64,000 bases of DNA, from assembly GCF_003316695.1 (NCBI RefSeq), contig NZ_PDKB01000002.1:122637-186636 (forward strand), written 5' to 3'. Positions 1 to 9,303 of the stretch are shown piece after piece (within the stretch, counting starts at the first letter, position 1; the number at the start of each line of letters is the position of its first letter). A program made the translations under genes and the position numbers. This stretch comes from Aliarcobacter vitoriensis. GTDB taxonomy: Bacteria; Campylobacterota; Campylobacteria; Campylobacterales; Arcobacteraceae. The notes under the pieces are model-generated. The model saw only the letters and a program-made list of their open reading frames with translations. It searched no databases and had not been told where the DNA came from.

Positions 1-1165
1 TATATGTAACTAAAGTAACATCTTCTCTAATAGTTATCTTAAATAACGAAATATCCAAAACATCTCCAACTGTTTCAACATTTCCTTTTGTAACTCTAAT
101 TCTATCTCCAACTTGAATAAATCCAGAAGTAACGATAACCATCCAGCCAAAAAGCGACATAAACCAATCTTTTAAAGCAATCGCAATACCAGCTGATGCA
201 AATCCAAGAATTGTTACAAGATATGAAACATTATCGATATATGAGAAAAGTAATACCATCAAAACTAAAAAAGCTAAGGTAAAGTTTATGATTTTATTTA
301 CCATATAATAATTTTCAGTTTGTGAGAAATACTTTTTCAAAGTAAGTTTTACTAAAAATGATATTACAAATAAGAAAACAATAATACCAAATATTAAAAA
401 CATTTTTTGTATTTGTTGAGTTATTTGATTTTTAATCTCTAATATAACTTGTTCAATTTTTTTACCATAAACTTCTTGAGTTGTAGTAACGATATCTAAA
501 ACAATATCAAAATCTCTTTTTTGTTTATCTAAAAATGTAATTTTCTCTTTATACTCACTTTTTGAATCAAGAGCATAAAGTTCTCTATAAGTAGTCAATT
601 CTTCCTCTAAGGCTTGAAAAGTAGTCTCTATTTGCATTTTTAAAGTATTGAATTGTTGTCTGTTATTTTCTATTTTTTTAATATTTGATAGAGCATTTAT
701 TATTCCAAATGGGTTTGTAATATTCTCAAATTTCTCTATTTCAGGGGGATTCATCAAAGAACCAATAGGAGAACCTTTATACTCTGCTATTAATTCTAAC
801 TCATTTTCTTTTACTCTAATTTTATTTAGAAGTTGATACTCCAACTCCTCAGCTAAATTGTTTTTTTTCTTTAAACTATCTTTTAATTGATCCAATTCGG
901 CTGAAATTTTGCTATATGATAAATAATTAGAGTATCTTTTTAATAAAATATTATCTTTAAATGTTGATTCTATTTTATTGATTTTTTCCAATAAAATATT
1001 TATCTCAACCATATTCTCAATCTCTAAAACACTATCATCTTTATTTGTATTTTTTGTATTTGTTTTTTGTTCTTTTTTTTCTACTTTTTCATTGGCACTT
1101 AAGATAAATACACTTGAAGAAGATAAACTTATTAGTACAAAAGCTAAAAATATTTTTTTTAACAA
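1..1165 (-). CDS. MscS-family mechanosensitive ion channel, 3' part cut by window edge
   Basis: The frame stays open on the minus strand from a TTG at 1165 to the window edge, about 388 codons. The TTG follows the aroB stop codon with no gap and has a GGA ribosome-binding site inside the end of aroB. A signal-like hydrophobic N-terminus is followed by a long Glu/Lys-rich, probably coiled-coil periplasmic region (roughly residues 40-230). Hydrophobic helices come next, then the MscS pore-type segment with the residues LGFASAGIAIALKDW and GWMVIVTSGFIQVGDRI. MscS channels open under membrane tension to release solutes. The C-terminal cytoplasmic cage is outside the window. The start is inferred from the frame because no ATG fits; the family call is firm. 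Confidence 0.85.
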   Translation of the reverse strand, partial: MLKKIFLAFVLISLSSSSVFILSANEKVEKKEQKTNTKNTNKDDSVLEIENMVEINILLEKINKIESTFKDNILLKRYSNYLSYSKISAELDQLKDSLKKKNNLAEELEYQLLNKIRVKENELELIAEYKGSPIGSLMNPPEIEKFENITNPFGIINALSNIKKIENNRQQFNTLKMQIETTFQALEEELTTYRELYALDSKSEYKEKITFLDKQKRDFDIVLDIVTTTQEVYGKKIEQVILEIKNQITQQIQKMFLIFGIIVFLFVISFLVKLTLKKYFSQTENYYMVNKIINFTLAFLVLMVLLFSYIDNVSYLVTILGFASAGIAIALKDWFMSLFGWMVIVTSGFIQVGDRIRVTKGNVETVGDVLDISLFKITIREDVTLVTY

Positions 1166-2200
1166 TTAAAATCCTTCTAAAACTTCAATAACATCATTTT
1201 TACTAATATCATCTGTGATTTTACAATCACCTATACCAACAGGAACAATAAATTTTATTTTATTGTTTGAAGATTTTTTATCTAAGAAAAAATGCTCATA
1301 AAAATCTTCAACATCTTTTATTTTGTAAGTTGTTGGGATATCATATTTTTTTAATAAATCTTCAACTCTTCTAGCATCTTCACTACTCATAAGATTTAAC
1401 TTAACAGCTAAAGCATTTGCCATACACATACCTATTCCAACAGCTTCACCGTGTAAATACATTTTATAATTTGTTTCATTTTCTATTACATGTCCAAAAG
1501 TATGTCCATAATTTAATGCAGCTCTTAAACCTTGTTCTTTTTCATCTTGAGAAACTACCCAAGCTTTTGTTTCAACAGATTTTTGAATAGCTATATCAAT
1601 ATTGTTTTCTTTATTTAAATCATTATTTTCAAGCCAAATAAAAAAATCTTTATTAAAGGTAACTGCCATTTTTACAATCTCAGCAACTCCAGCACCAAAC
1701 TCTCTTTTTGGCAAAGTTTTAAGCATCGATGAATCTATATAAACAGCTTTTGGTTGATGAAAAGTCCCTATTAAATTTTTTCCATATTTATTATTTATTC
1801 CTGTTTTACCACCAACACTTGCATCAACTTGAGAAAGAAGCGTTGTTGGAATTTGAATAAAATCAATACCTCTTTGATATATTGAAGCAGCAAATCCTGT
1901 CATATCACCAATAACTCCACCACCAAATGCAATAAGTAAAGATTTTCTATCAAGTCTTGCTTCAAAACAAGATGATAAAATCATCTCTAAAGTTTGCATA
2001 TTTTTATACTCTTCTCCATCTGGAATTGTACAAATCGTAAATTCACGTGCTTTTATTTTTGATTTTAAATATTCAAGGTGATACGAGCTAACAGTTGGAT
2101 TTGTAACAACTACAACTTTTCTATCAAAGTTCAGTTCTTCTAGCTTCTCTATGTAAATTTTATATGAATTTTCTTCTGAAAGGTTTATTTGTACAGTCAT
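1166..2200 (-). CDS. aroB: 3-dehydroquinate synthase
   Basis: The 344-aa protein has the usual AroB length. It catalyses step two of the shikimate pathway, cyclising DAHP to 3-dehydroquinate with NAD+ and a divalent metal, in the cytoplasm. Visible hallmarks are the NAD-binding [14 protein letters not shown], the [19 protein letters not shown] stretch and the metal-ligand regions around GAGVAEIVK and NYGHTFGH. It lies downstream of the lapD-like gene with an 85-nt gap and directly abuts the mscS-like gene, so the last two are probably co-transcribed. A second shikimate gene, aroE, lies at 28254, unlinked. Confidence 0.97.
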   Translation of the reverse strand: MTVQINLSEENSYKIYIEKLEELNFDRKVVVVTNPTVSSYHLEYLKSKIKAREFTICTIPDGEEYKNMQTLEMILSSCFEARLDRKSLLIAFGGGVIGDMTGFAASIYQRGIDFIQIPTTLLSQVDASVGGKTGINNKYGKNLIGTFHQPKAVYIDSSMLKTLPKREFGAGVAEIVKMAVTFNKDFFIWLENNDLNKENNIDIAIQKSVETKAWVVSQDEKEQGLRAALNYGHTFGHVIENETNYKMYLHGEAVGIGMCMANALAVKLNLMSSEDARRVEDLLKKYDIPTTYKIKDVEDFYEHFFLDKKSSNNKIKFIVPVGIGDCKITDDISKNDVIEVLEGF

Positions 2201-2285
2201 TATCTATTTTCCATTATCTTTGTATATAATGCTAGATAATAGCCAAAAAAAGCTAAAAAAAGCCTTTCTTGACATGGCACAAGTT

Positions 2286-4166
2286 TTAAAGTTTTGCCAT
2301 AACTGAACCAGAAATAGCGTTTATTCCTATCTCTTCTAAAGTTTTTATCTCTGCAACTTCATCTACTGAAGTAGCAACAAGTTTAATATCCAAAGACTGC
2401 GTTAATATTTTTAGCATATTCAAACTTTGTCTTGATTCAAGTAAGAAGAATTTTGAAGCTTTAATGTATAGTGGTTTTAACTCTTTTAAGTAGTTATAAT
2501 CATCGCTATTTGCAATAAAGTTAAATATAGCAAATTTGAAATTGTACTCTTTAAATAACTCTACATACATCAATGTACTATTTAAATTTTTGTTAAATGC
2601 TTCTTCTTCTATTTCAAAAATAACATTTTTTGAAAGATTCTTATATCTTGTCAAAATATCTTTTAATTTAGCATAGCTACTTAACTTTTCTATAAACATT
2701 GTTGGTAATTGTATAGATACAAGTTCATTTTCCTTACTATTTTTGAAAACTTTTTCAATAATATGTAAATATACTTCATCTAATCTATTCTGTTCTAAAA
2801 CAGGAGCTATAAACTCTCCATATCTTATAGTTTCGCCTTGAAAATCAAGTTCAAAACTAACTGTTTTTAAAAATTGTTCTTTAGAATTTATATCAACAAT
2901 ATCTCTATGAATTAACTTAAAGTACTCTTGTTTTAAAGATAGATTTAAAATATTAATCCACTCTTCTTTTGTTTTAAAATTCTCAATATTTTTTGCATAA
3001 AAATAATCTTTTTCTGTATGTATTTTTGCTTGAGAAAATGTATAGTCTATTTTTGTAAATAACTCTCTCATTCCATCTTCATTCTCATATTTCAACATAC
3101 CAAAACATATATTATTTTTAAACTCTTCAATATCTTTTAAAGAATTTATTAATTTTATTAAATTTTCTTTTACAATATCTTCATTTGAATTTGGAATAAG
3201 AACTACAAAATCAGGACCATTAAGTCTTACAACAACATTCATATCATCACAAAAATGTTCTTTCATAGTTTTACCTAAATTTTGTAATAATTTATCTGTT
3301 TTTGCAAAGCCATAAGTTTTATTTATATCTTGAATGTTTATATTAATAAGTACTAAAAAACCCTTATTATTCGTGCTATCTTTATCTAAATATTCATTTG
3401 CTTTTAATATAAAATATTTCCTATTGTTCATTTTTGAGTGTTCATCAAAATATAAAAGTTCTTTATTCGTTTTTAATACTTCATTTGTATTTTTAAACAT
3501 ACCTTCAAACTTTTTAACCATACTATTTATTCCAAAAGTAAGAGATTTAAACTCTTGTGTAAATGGAACTTGATTAGATAGTATAAACTCATTTTCCATA
3601 ACTGCTTTTGCTTGTTTATCTATTATTTTTAAAGGTTTTAAAATATAAGTAAATAGCAAAAACAAAACTATCATTAACACAACAAAACTAATCAATAAAG
3701 ACTGTACAAGCTTAATAAACATTGAATATGTCTGCTCATAAAATATCTCTTTATCTCCATATATTTCTAAAACACCTAAAACATTCCACCCTTCTGATAC
3801 ACTAGCAAGAGCTGAGATTTCACCAATATCAACAATTTCTATGAACCAATGTGGAACATCTCTATATTCATTAGAAATCTGTTCTTTTTGTCTTTCATAA
3901 ACAATATCTTCATTTGTATTTTTGAATACAATTTTTGCATAATTACCATTGTCAAAACTAGCATTCATAACAGTTTTTATAGAACCTTCATCTACTCCCG
4001 CATTTGTAATAGACAAACTTGTACTTGTAACACTATTTTGTACATTATCATACAAAGATTTTGAAGCTGAATCTTTTATTATATTAAAAGATAAACCAAT
4101 GATTAATACAAATAGTATTAAAAAAATAAAACTTAAAACTATAGCAACTTGTTTAAATAAACTCAT
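2286..4166 (-). CDS. lapD: LapD-like c-di-GMP receptor (degenerate GGDEF-EAL, inner membrane)
   Basis: The 626-aa protein has an N-terminal membrane helix (about 8-30), a periplasmic LapD/MoxY-type domain (about 35-155) containing a PHWF tryptophan, a second helix (about 158-178) and a HAMP linker. A GGDEF-like domain (about 240-390) and an EAL-like domain (about 400-626) follow. The GGDEF signature has decayed to NGPDF and the EAL motif reads FEL, so neither catalytic function is expected. This is the LapD pattern: cytoplasmic c-di-GMP binding sequesters the periplasmic protease LapG. It overlaps the lapG-like gene by 4 nt, indicating translational coupling. An active enzyme is unlikely given the motifs. 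Confidence 0.9.
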   Translation of the reverse strand: MSLFKQVAIVLSFIFLILFVLIIGLSFNIIKDSASKSLYDNVQNSVTSTSLSITNAGVDEGSIKTVMNASFDNGNYAKIVFKNTNEDIVYERQKEQISNEYRDVPHWFIEIVDIGEISALASVSEGWNVLGVLEIYGDKEIFYEQTYSMFIKLVQSLLISFVVLMIVLFLLFTYILKPLKIIDKQAKAVMENEFILSNQVPFTQEFKSLTFGINSMVKKFEGMFKNTNEVLKTNKELLYFDEHSKMNNRKYFILKANEYLDKDSTNNKGFLVLININIQDINKTYGFAKTDKLLQNLGKTMKEHFCDDMNVVVRLNGPDFVVLIPNSNEDIVKENLIKLINSLKDIEEFKNNICFGMLKYENEDGMRELFTKIDYTFSQAKIHTEKDYFYAKNIENFKTKEEWINILNLSLKQEYFKLIHRDIVDINSKEQFLKTVSFELDFQGETIRYGEFIAPVLEQNRLDEVYLHIIEKVFKNSKENELVSIQLPTMFIEKLSSYAKLKDILTRYKNLSKNVIFEIEEEAFNKNLNSTLMYVELFKEYNFKFAIFNFIANSDDYNYLKELKPLYIKASKFFLLESRQSLNMLKILTQSLDIKLVATSVDEVAEIKTLEEIGINAISGSVMAKL

Positions 4167-4762
4167 ATTTTTTGCCCTTTATAATTTTGAATTAAAGTAT
4201 CCCACTTTTTATGTGCAGCCGTTTTTTCACCCTTTAAAATATTTGGATTAAAGTTGAAAACTGGAACTAAATCAGTTCTTTTTGATGCAGGTTGAATAGA
4301 TTTTCGCAAATTATCTAAAATCAATGGTTCAGAATTTGGTGTTTCAAAGTATGTTAATACCATATGTGCTTCATTAGAAGCCTTTACTCTAACATACGTT
4401 AAAAACATTTTTGAAGTTGGTACTCCTAAATACTCTAATGCAAAATATTTAGCAATAACATAATCTTCACAATCAGCCTTATCTCTAGCTAGCATCTCAT
4501 AAGGATTCGCCCAATAATCGCTCACCCCATATATACTTTGATCACTTGCATATTTTACACTATTAAAAAAATCATTAACTTTCTCAAGTTTAATGTTTAC
4601 ATCAACACTTTTGTTTTTTTCTAATAAGTTATTTAAGGCTACAAACCTATTTTTTGCAAATTTACCATATTTAGCTTCCACTTTATCAAGTAAAGATGTG
4701 CCAATGAAATCTGCATTTAAAGTGAAAAAGAGTAGAAAAATTATACTTATAAAAATTTTCAT
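4163..4762 (-). CDS. lapG: LapG-like periplasmic cysteine protease
   Basis: The 199-aa protein begins with a secretion signal (first ~17 residues) and belongs to the transglutaminase-like cysteine proteinase family (LapG/BTLCP). The triad is visible as Cys98 in KADCEDY, His133 in NEAHMV and Asp150 in LILDNL. LapG cleaves near the N-terminus of giant LapA-type adhesins and releases them from the cell surface unless LapD, bound to c-di-GMP, holds it inactive. The gene overlaps the lapD-like gene by 4 nt as in other lapGD pairs. A matching type I secretion operon lies at 31684-37849. The target adhesin is not in this window. Confidence 0.93.
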   Translation of the reverse strand: MKIFISIIFLLFFTLNADFIGTSLLDKVEAKYGKFAKNRFVALNNLLEKNKSVDVNIKLEKVNDFFNSVKYASDQSIYGVSDYWANPYEMLARDKADCEDYVIAKYFALEYLGVPTSKMFLTYVRVKASNEAHMVLTYFETPNSEPLILDNLRKSIQPASKRTDLVPVFNFNPNILKGEKTAAHKKWDTLIQNYKGQKI

Positions 4763-4842
4763 AAGTCTATTATATCTAAAATATCACTTTTTTAGCTTTT
4801 TTTGTATTTATGTTAAAATTAAAAAAATGATATAGGATGAAT

Positions 4843-5334
4843 ATGAAAAAATTAGTTTTAATTAGACATGCAAAATCTGATTGGACAAATCCTCTTTTAA
4901 ATGATTTTGATAGACCTTTAAATAAAAGAGGTTTAAAAGATGCTCCTTTTATGGCAAAGTTATTGAATAAAAAATGCTTAAATCCAGACTTAATAATATC
5001 TTCACCATCTATAAGAACAAAACTGACTTTAGAATATTTTATAAAAGAGTTTAAATACAAAGAAAGTATAGTTTTTGAAGAATCTATATATGAAGCTCCT
5101 TTTGAGAACTTATTAAGAGTTTTAAGTAACACAGATGATAAATATAAAACTATATTTTTAATAGGACATAATCCTGGACTTAATGATTTAAGTAACTTTG
5201 TATTGAATGACTTTAAAGAAAATATTCCAACTTGTGGAATATTAGAAATAGATTTTGATATAGAATTTTGGAAAGATATTTCAAAAGAGAACTCAAAATT
5301 AATATGCTTTGAGTTCCCTAAAAAGTATATCTAA
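4843..5334 (+). CDS. SixA-like histidine phosphatase
   Basis: This 163-aa member of the histidine phosphatase superfamily starts with KKLVLIRHAKSDW, where the RHAKSDW histidine is the phosphate acceptor. A second catalytic histidine lies in FLIGHNPGLNDL. SixA enzymes dephosphorylate phosphohistidine in phosphorelays or the nitrogen phosphotransferase system; the partner here is unknown. I choose the ATG at 4843 rather than the in-frame ATG at 4837, because the AGGA at 4834-4837 overlaps the earlier start but lies 5 nt from the later one. It is divergent from lapG and convergent with the antiporter gene, one base apart. Confidence 0.85.
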   Translation: MKKLVLIRHAKSDWTNPLLNDFDRPLNKRGLKDAPFMAKLLNKKCLNPDLIISSPSIRTKLTLEYFIKEFKYKESIVFEESIYEAPFENLLRVLSNTDDKYKTIFLIGHNPGLNDLSNFVLNDFKENIPTCGILEIDFDIEFWKDISKENSKLICFEFPKKYI

Positions 5335-5335
5335 G

Positions 5336-6730
5336 CTATTTTTTTATTTTATCTATTAGATGTAAAAGCGGTCCTGTCATAGCTGTTGTAACTAAAGCCA
5401 TGATTACAAACATAGCAAATAATTCAGCACTAAGAATTCCCAACTCATATCCGATATTTAAAACAATAAGTTCCATCAAACCTCTAGTATTCATCAAAGC
5501 ACCAATTCTAAAAGAATCAGACCAAGAAAATCCCATAAATTTAGATGACAAAGCAGCTCCTAAAAGCTTTCCTGCAACTGCAACTAATATAATAATTCCA
5601 CAAATATACCAGTGATATGATGTTTCCATCAATCCAATTTGTGTTCTAAGACCTGTTAATGCAAAAAATAGTGGTAAAAGTACAAGAACACTTACATATT
5701 CAATTTTAGGAATCAACTTCTCTCTTAATTTTGAATCTTTATTTGATGGCATAATAACTCCAGCAATAAATGCTCCAAAAAGTGCATGAATTCCTATAAT
5801 TTCAGTAGCTAAAGAAGATAATAATAAAACTATTAAAATAATTGCTACCATACTCATATTAAGTGTCGTATCATCTTGATATTTAGAAGCAAACCAAGCT
5901 AAAAATGGCTTAATTAAATAAATCATAATCAACATATAAGCAATTATTAATCCCAATGATAAAGCTGAAGCTCCTAAAGATGTAGATGAAGATATAGCTA
6001 TAATTATTGCTAAAATATACCATCCTGTTGCATCATCTGCTGCTGCACAAGTTAAAGACATCGCTCCATAAGAAGTATTTGAAATATTTCTCTCTTTTAC
6101 TATTTTAGCCAATACTGGAAATGCCGTAATACTCATAGCAATTCCCATAAATAATGCAAATGGAATAAAAGAAATATTTTGAGGAGCAAATTCATTATAT
6201 AAAAATAGTGATAATCCTACTCCTAGAAAAAACGGAAAAAGAATACTAGAATGACTTATAACAACCGACTCTTTTGTTTTACTTTTCAAACTATCCCAAT
6301 CAAGTTCCATTCCTATAACAAACATAAAGAATACTAATCCAAGCTGACTAATCATACTTAAATTACCCAAAGATGATTTAGGGAATAATGTTTCTGAAAA
6401 AGCTGGAAGCATAGAGCTTAAAAAAGATGGTCCTAAAATAATACCTGCAATAATCTCTCCAACAACAATTGGTAATAAAACTTTTGTTGCGATAAAACCA
6501 AAAATCCTAGTTGCTATCATAATAACAATAATTTGAGTTAGAAGAAGAGATAAAGGGTGATGAAATTGATTGATAATAAGTGTTTTTAAATCATTAAAAA
6601 CTCCATTTTCACTTGTAAGTTGAAGTGTACCTAGAGAAACATTACTATTTATATATCCAAAATATAACATTAACACTATCCCGAAGGAGAATAAGGTCAC
6701 TACTAATAAGTAGGTGTACATTTTTTTCAT
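5336..6730 (-). CDS. CPA2-family cation:proton antiporter (KefB/NapA type)
   Basis: The 464-aa protein is almost wholly hydrophobic, with about 12-13 membrane helices. It carries the CPA2 features GEIIAGIILGPS near residue 90 and AADDATGW near 232, the latter with the paired acidic residues that carry ions in this superfamily. A segment around HALFGAFIAGVIMP follows. There is no C-terminal TrkA-N nucleotide-binding domain, so it resembles short NapA/GerN transporters more than KefB/KefC. It probably exchanges Na+ or K+ for protons across the inner membrane; the ion cannot be told from sequence. An extra N-terminal helix and a short extracytoplasmic stretch precede the core. Confidence 0.88.
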   Translation of the reverse strand: MKKMYTYLLVVTLFSFGIVLMLYFGYINSNVSLGTLQLTSENGVFNDLKTLIINQFHHPLSLLLTQIIVIMIATRIFGFIATKVLLPIVVGEIIAGIILGPSFLSSMLPAFSETLFPKSSLGNLSMISQLGLVFFMFVIGMELDWDSLKSKTKESVVISHSSILFPFFLGVGLSLFLYNEFAPQNISFIPFALFMGIAMSITAFPVLAKIVKERNISNTSYGAMSLTCAAADDATGWYILAIIIAISSSTSLGASALSLGLIIAYMLIMIYLIKPFLAWFASKYQDDTTLNMSMVAIILIVLLLSSLATEIIGIHALFGAFIAGVIMPSNKDSKLREKLIPKIEYVSVLVLLPLFFALTGLRTQIGLMETSYHWYICGIIILVAVAGKLLGAALSSKFMGFSWSDSFRIGALMNTRGLMELIVLNIGYELGILSAELFAMFVIMALVTTAMTGPLLHLIDKIKK

Positions 6731-6815
6731 TTTTATCCTTTTTTATAAAAATTCGGACATATTACGGGATAAAATATTAAAATAATATTAAAAATTTAAA
6801 TTAATTTTTTATTTA

Positions 6816-6830
6816 AGAATTCAATTCTTT
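6816..6830. terminator. Weak A/T hairpin downstream of the uptake operon
   Basis: A perfect 7-bp inverted repeat (AAGAATT, one-base centre, AATTCTT) lies 10 nt past the permease stop on the minus strand, followed by A/T-rich sequence. It could end the uptake operon, but it has no G/C core, so support is weak. Confidence 0.3.
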
Positions 6831-6839
6831 GTAAGAAAA

Positions 6840-7799
6840 TTATCTTTTTTTATTCTTTTTTATTAAAAGATAAACAAAAAATGGAGCACCAATAAAAGCT
6901 GTAACAACACCAATTGGTAATGTTGAATCTGTATTTAAGTTTCTTGAAATTAAATCACAAAAGAGTAAAAATATTCCACCAAAAAAGAAAGTAGGAAAGA
7001 ATAGTTTTTCTGCACTTTGTTTATAAATTATTTTTACAATATGTGGAATAACAAGACCAATAAAACCTATTGGTCCTACAAAACTTATAGTTATTCCAAT
7101 ACATAAAGATACAAAAATCAATATTAATAAGTTCGTTTTATCAACATTTAGACCTTTCAAAAATGCAGTTTCATTTGAAATAAGTATCAATTTTATACTT
7201 TTTTGGAAATATTTGATAAAAATTAAAAAAACAAATGCAACAAACATCACAATAAAACTATCTTTAAATCCAACTATATCTAAGCTTCCTAGAGTAAACC
7301 TAACTATTGAGTAATTTTCTTGTAAATTACTCATATAAAAAATCATCATCAAAGCCGAACCATAAAAATATGATAAAGCAATTCCAATCAGTAAAATAGA
7401 GTTTGTAGAACTTGATATTATATTATTGTTTAATATTTTTGAGATAAAAAATAGAATTATTATTGTAAAAAGTGAACCAAAAATAGAACCTAAAAGCAAT
7501 GGTAAAAATGGTAAAAAAACTATTGTAAAAGCAGTAAAAAGAGTAGTTCCACTAGCTATTCCTAAAGTATATGGAGTAATAAGTTCATTTTTAAAAATTG
7601 ATTGAAAAACAAGCCCACCCAAAGCTAAAATTCCTCCAACAAAAAAGGCTAAAATTACTCTTGGAACTCTTAATTCCCAAAATATAATATTTTCTTTGTG
7701 TGTAAAATCAACTATATTTTGAATATTTAGAGGAATTTCACCCATAAATGGAGATATAAAGATTAAAATTATAGAGAAAATATATAATAGAATTTTCAT
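6840..7799 (-). CDS. FecCD/BtuC-type ABC transporter permease
   Basis: The 319-aa, very hydrophobic protein is a type II ABC importer permease for iron-siderophore or cobalamin uptake. The N-terminal motif LRVPRVILAFFVGGILALGG and the coupling region GFIGLVIPHIVK are typical of FecCD/BtuC, and the C-terminus IGVVTAFIGAPFFVYLL is the usual ending. It overlaps the ATPase gene by 4 nt and is the last gene of the receptor-binding protein-ATPase-permease operon. Length matches the family. With a BtuB-like receptor upstream, cobalamin is the favoured substrate, though a siderophore cannot be excluded. Confidence 0.92.
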   Translation of the reverse strand: MKILLYIFSIILIFISPFMGEIPLNIQNIVDFTHKENIIFWELRVPRVILAFFVGGILALGGLVFQSIFKNELITPYTLGIASGTTLFTAFTIVFLPFLPLLLGSIFGSLFTIIILFFISKILNNNIISSSTNSILLIGIALSYFYGSALMMIFYMSNLQENYSIVRFTLGSLDIVGFKDSFIVMFVAFVFLIFIKYFQKSIKLILISNETAFLKGLNVDKTNLLILIFVSLCIGITISFVGPIGFIGLVIPHIVKIIYKQSAEKLFFPTFFFGGIFLLFCDLISRNLNTDSTLPIGVVTAFIGAPFFVYLLIKKNKKR

Positions 7800-8494
7800 A
7801 AATCCACCACCAAGTGATTTTGCAATTTTTTTATAGTTTTATTGTAAAATTTTTCTAAATTTTTATCATTAAAAAACTCTTCGTTATCACCAAAAAACTC
7901 AATTTTTCCCTCTTTTAAAAACAGAACTTTATATTTGAGTGCAAAAGCAAAATCAAGATTGTGGGTTATGATAATTTTTTGATTTAACAAATCAGATTTA
8001 AGAAGTAAAAAAATATCTTTTATCCTACTTATATCTAAATTTGCTGTTAATTCATCAAAAATTGTAATTTTTGCATTATGTAATATAGAACTAGCCATTA
8101 GCAAAAGCTGTTTTTCTCCAGAACTTAAGTTTTTACAAGATTTTTGTGAAAATTTATCTAATTTTAATATATTTAAGACTTCATTTAACTTTTTTTCATC
8201 AAAATCTTTAATAAAAGAGCTTTGTAAAAACTCTAAGACTGTCATAAATTCATCAAAAATCTCAAACTTTGGTGGTATATAATTTATATATTCAGCTCTT
8301 TTACTATTTGAAATTTTTGATAAACTCTTTTGAAATAGTTTTACATTGTTATTTGGTATTAAATTTGATAAAACTTTTGCTAAAGTTGATTTTCCAGCTC
8401 CATTTTCTCCTAGAATTAGTAAATTCTCACCATTTTCTAGACAAAATGATATATTTTTTAATATAAAATTATTGTAGTTTTTTATCTCTAACAT
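7796..8494 (-). CDS. ABC transporter ATPase (FecE/BtuD type)
   Basis: The 232-aa protein powers the adjacent FecCD-type permease from the cytoplasmic face. It shows Walker A (LGENGAGKSTLAK, near residue 32), the signature NLSSGEKQLLLMA and Walker B (ITIFDELTA), followed by the H-loop histidine in IITHNLDF. It is slightly shorter than typical FecE/BtuD proteins (about 250 aa). Its start lies inside the binding-protein gene (26-nt overlap) and its end overlaps the permease start, so the three genes should be translated as one unit. Confidence 0.92.
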   Translation of the reverse strand: MLEIKNYNNFILKNISFCLENGENLLILGENGAGKSTLAKVLSNLIPNNNVKLFQKSLSKISNSKRAEYINYIPPKFEIFDEFMTVLEFLQSSFIKDFDEKKLNEVLNILKLDKFSQKSCKNLSSGEKQLLLMASSILHNAKITIFDELTANLDISRIKDIFLLLKSDLLNQKIIITHNLDFAFALKYKVLFLKEGKIEFFGDNEEFFNDKNLEKFYNKTIKKLQNHLVVDL

Positions 8495-9302
8495 CTTCTA
8501 ATATCTTCTTAAAATCTTTTATAAAATACTCTACTCTATGGCTTGGGATACCTGCATATTCCTTTGAAATAGAATATATATTTTTATTTTTACTTGCATT
8601 AATGGGTAAAGTTTCCCAAAGCTTTATTATTTTTGCTTCTTCATCTTTTTTATCTTCTAAAAATGGTGCTAATAAAACTATTATATCTGGATTTAGTTTT
8701 ATTATCTTCTCTGTATTTAAAACAGGTTGTGCTTTTGAATTTGAAAAATATGCATTTTTATTGTGACTATTTTTTATGATATCTTCAAAATACACATAAT
8801 TTCCAGCTACATAAATCTGATTTGATAGAGTGTTTTGTGGGCTTATTACGATTAAGATTTTTTGATTAGTTACTATGTTTTCTAAAGATTTTAAAGAATC
8901 ATTTATTTTTTGATTTAACTCTTTTGCTTTTTTTGTTTCTTCAAAAACTTCTCCTAGATTTGTAATAGTATATTGTATATCTTTCATAGTTTTTGTAGTA
9001 TATACTTTAGTGTCAAAGCCTAATTTTCTTAAATTCGAGTTTAACTTTTCATCAAAATCGTGAGTTATTATAATATCTGGATTTAATAAAACTATTTTTT
9101 CTAGTGAAACATTACCATATCCACCAACTTTTTGTATATTTTTTGATTCTAGTGGATAATCACAAAACTCTGTATTTGCCACTACTTTATGCCCTAGATT
9201 TAGGGCATAAACTATCTCATTTACTGATGGACTTAAAGTTATAATTCTCTCATAAGAGAGTAATGACGTACAAAATAAAAAAGATATAAGTAGCTTTTTC
9301 AT
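8469..9302 (-). CDS. BtuF-like periplasmic substrate-binding protein
   Basis: The 277-aa protein has a signal peptide (about residues 1-17) and the class III helical-backbone binding-protein fold used for cobalamin, heme and siderophores. Typical features are RIITLSPSVNEIVYALN at the start, the SLEKIVLLNPDIIIT element near residue 67 and the second-lobe repeat NTEKIIKLNPDIIVLLAP. It delivers ligand from the outer-membrane receptor to the FecCD permease. No lipobox cysteine is seen, so it should be soluble in the periplasm. It starts one base after the receptor stop codon. BtuF-like is the closest match by context; the ligand is inferred. Confidence 0.87.
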   Translation of the reverse strand: MKKLLISFLFCTSLLSYERIITLSPSVNEIVYALNLGHKVVANTEFCDYPLESKNIQKVGGYGNVSLEKIVLLNPDIIITHDFDEKLNSNLRKLGFDTKVYTTKTMKDIQYTITNLGEVFEETKKAKELNQKINDSLKSLENIVTNQKILIVISPQNTLSNQIYVAGNYVYFEDIIKNSHNKNAYFSNSKAQPVLNTEKIIKLNPDIIVLLAPFLEDKKDEEAKIIKLWETLPINASKNKNIYSISKEYAGIPSHRVEYFIKDFKKILEDVRDKKLQ

Positions 9303-9303
9303 A

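Noticed and set aside
730..760. Phase-variable G tract
   Set aside because: Only five G residues, inside a coding region; too short for slipped-strand switching.
3949..4251. 100-codon plus-strand frame over lapD/lapG
   Set aside because: Covered by two well-supported minus-strand genes.
4776..5132. 118-codon minus-strand frame
   Set aside because: Antisense to the SixA-like gene, which has clear catalytic motifs; no ribosome-binding site or family resemblance.
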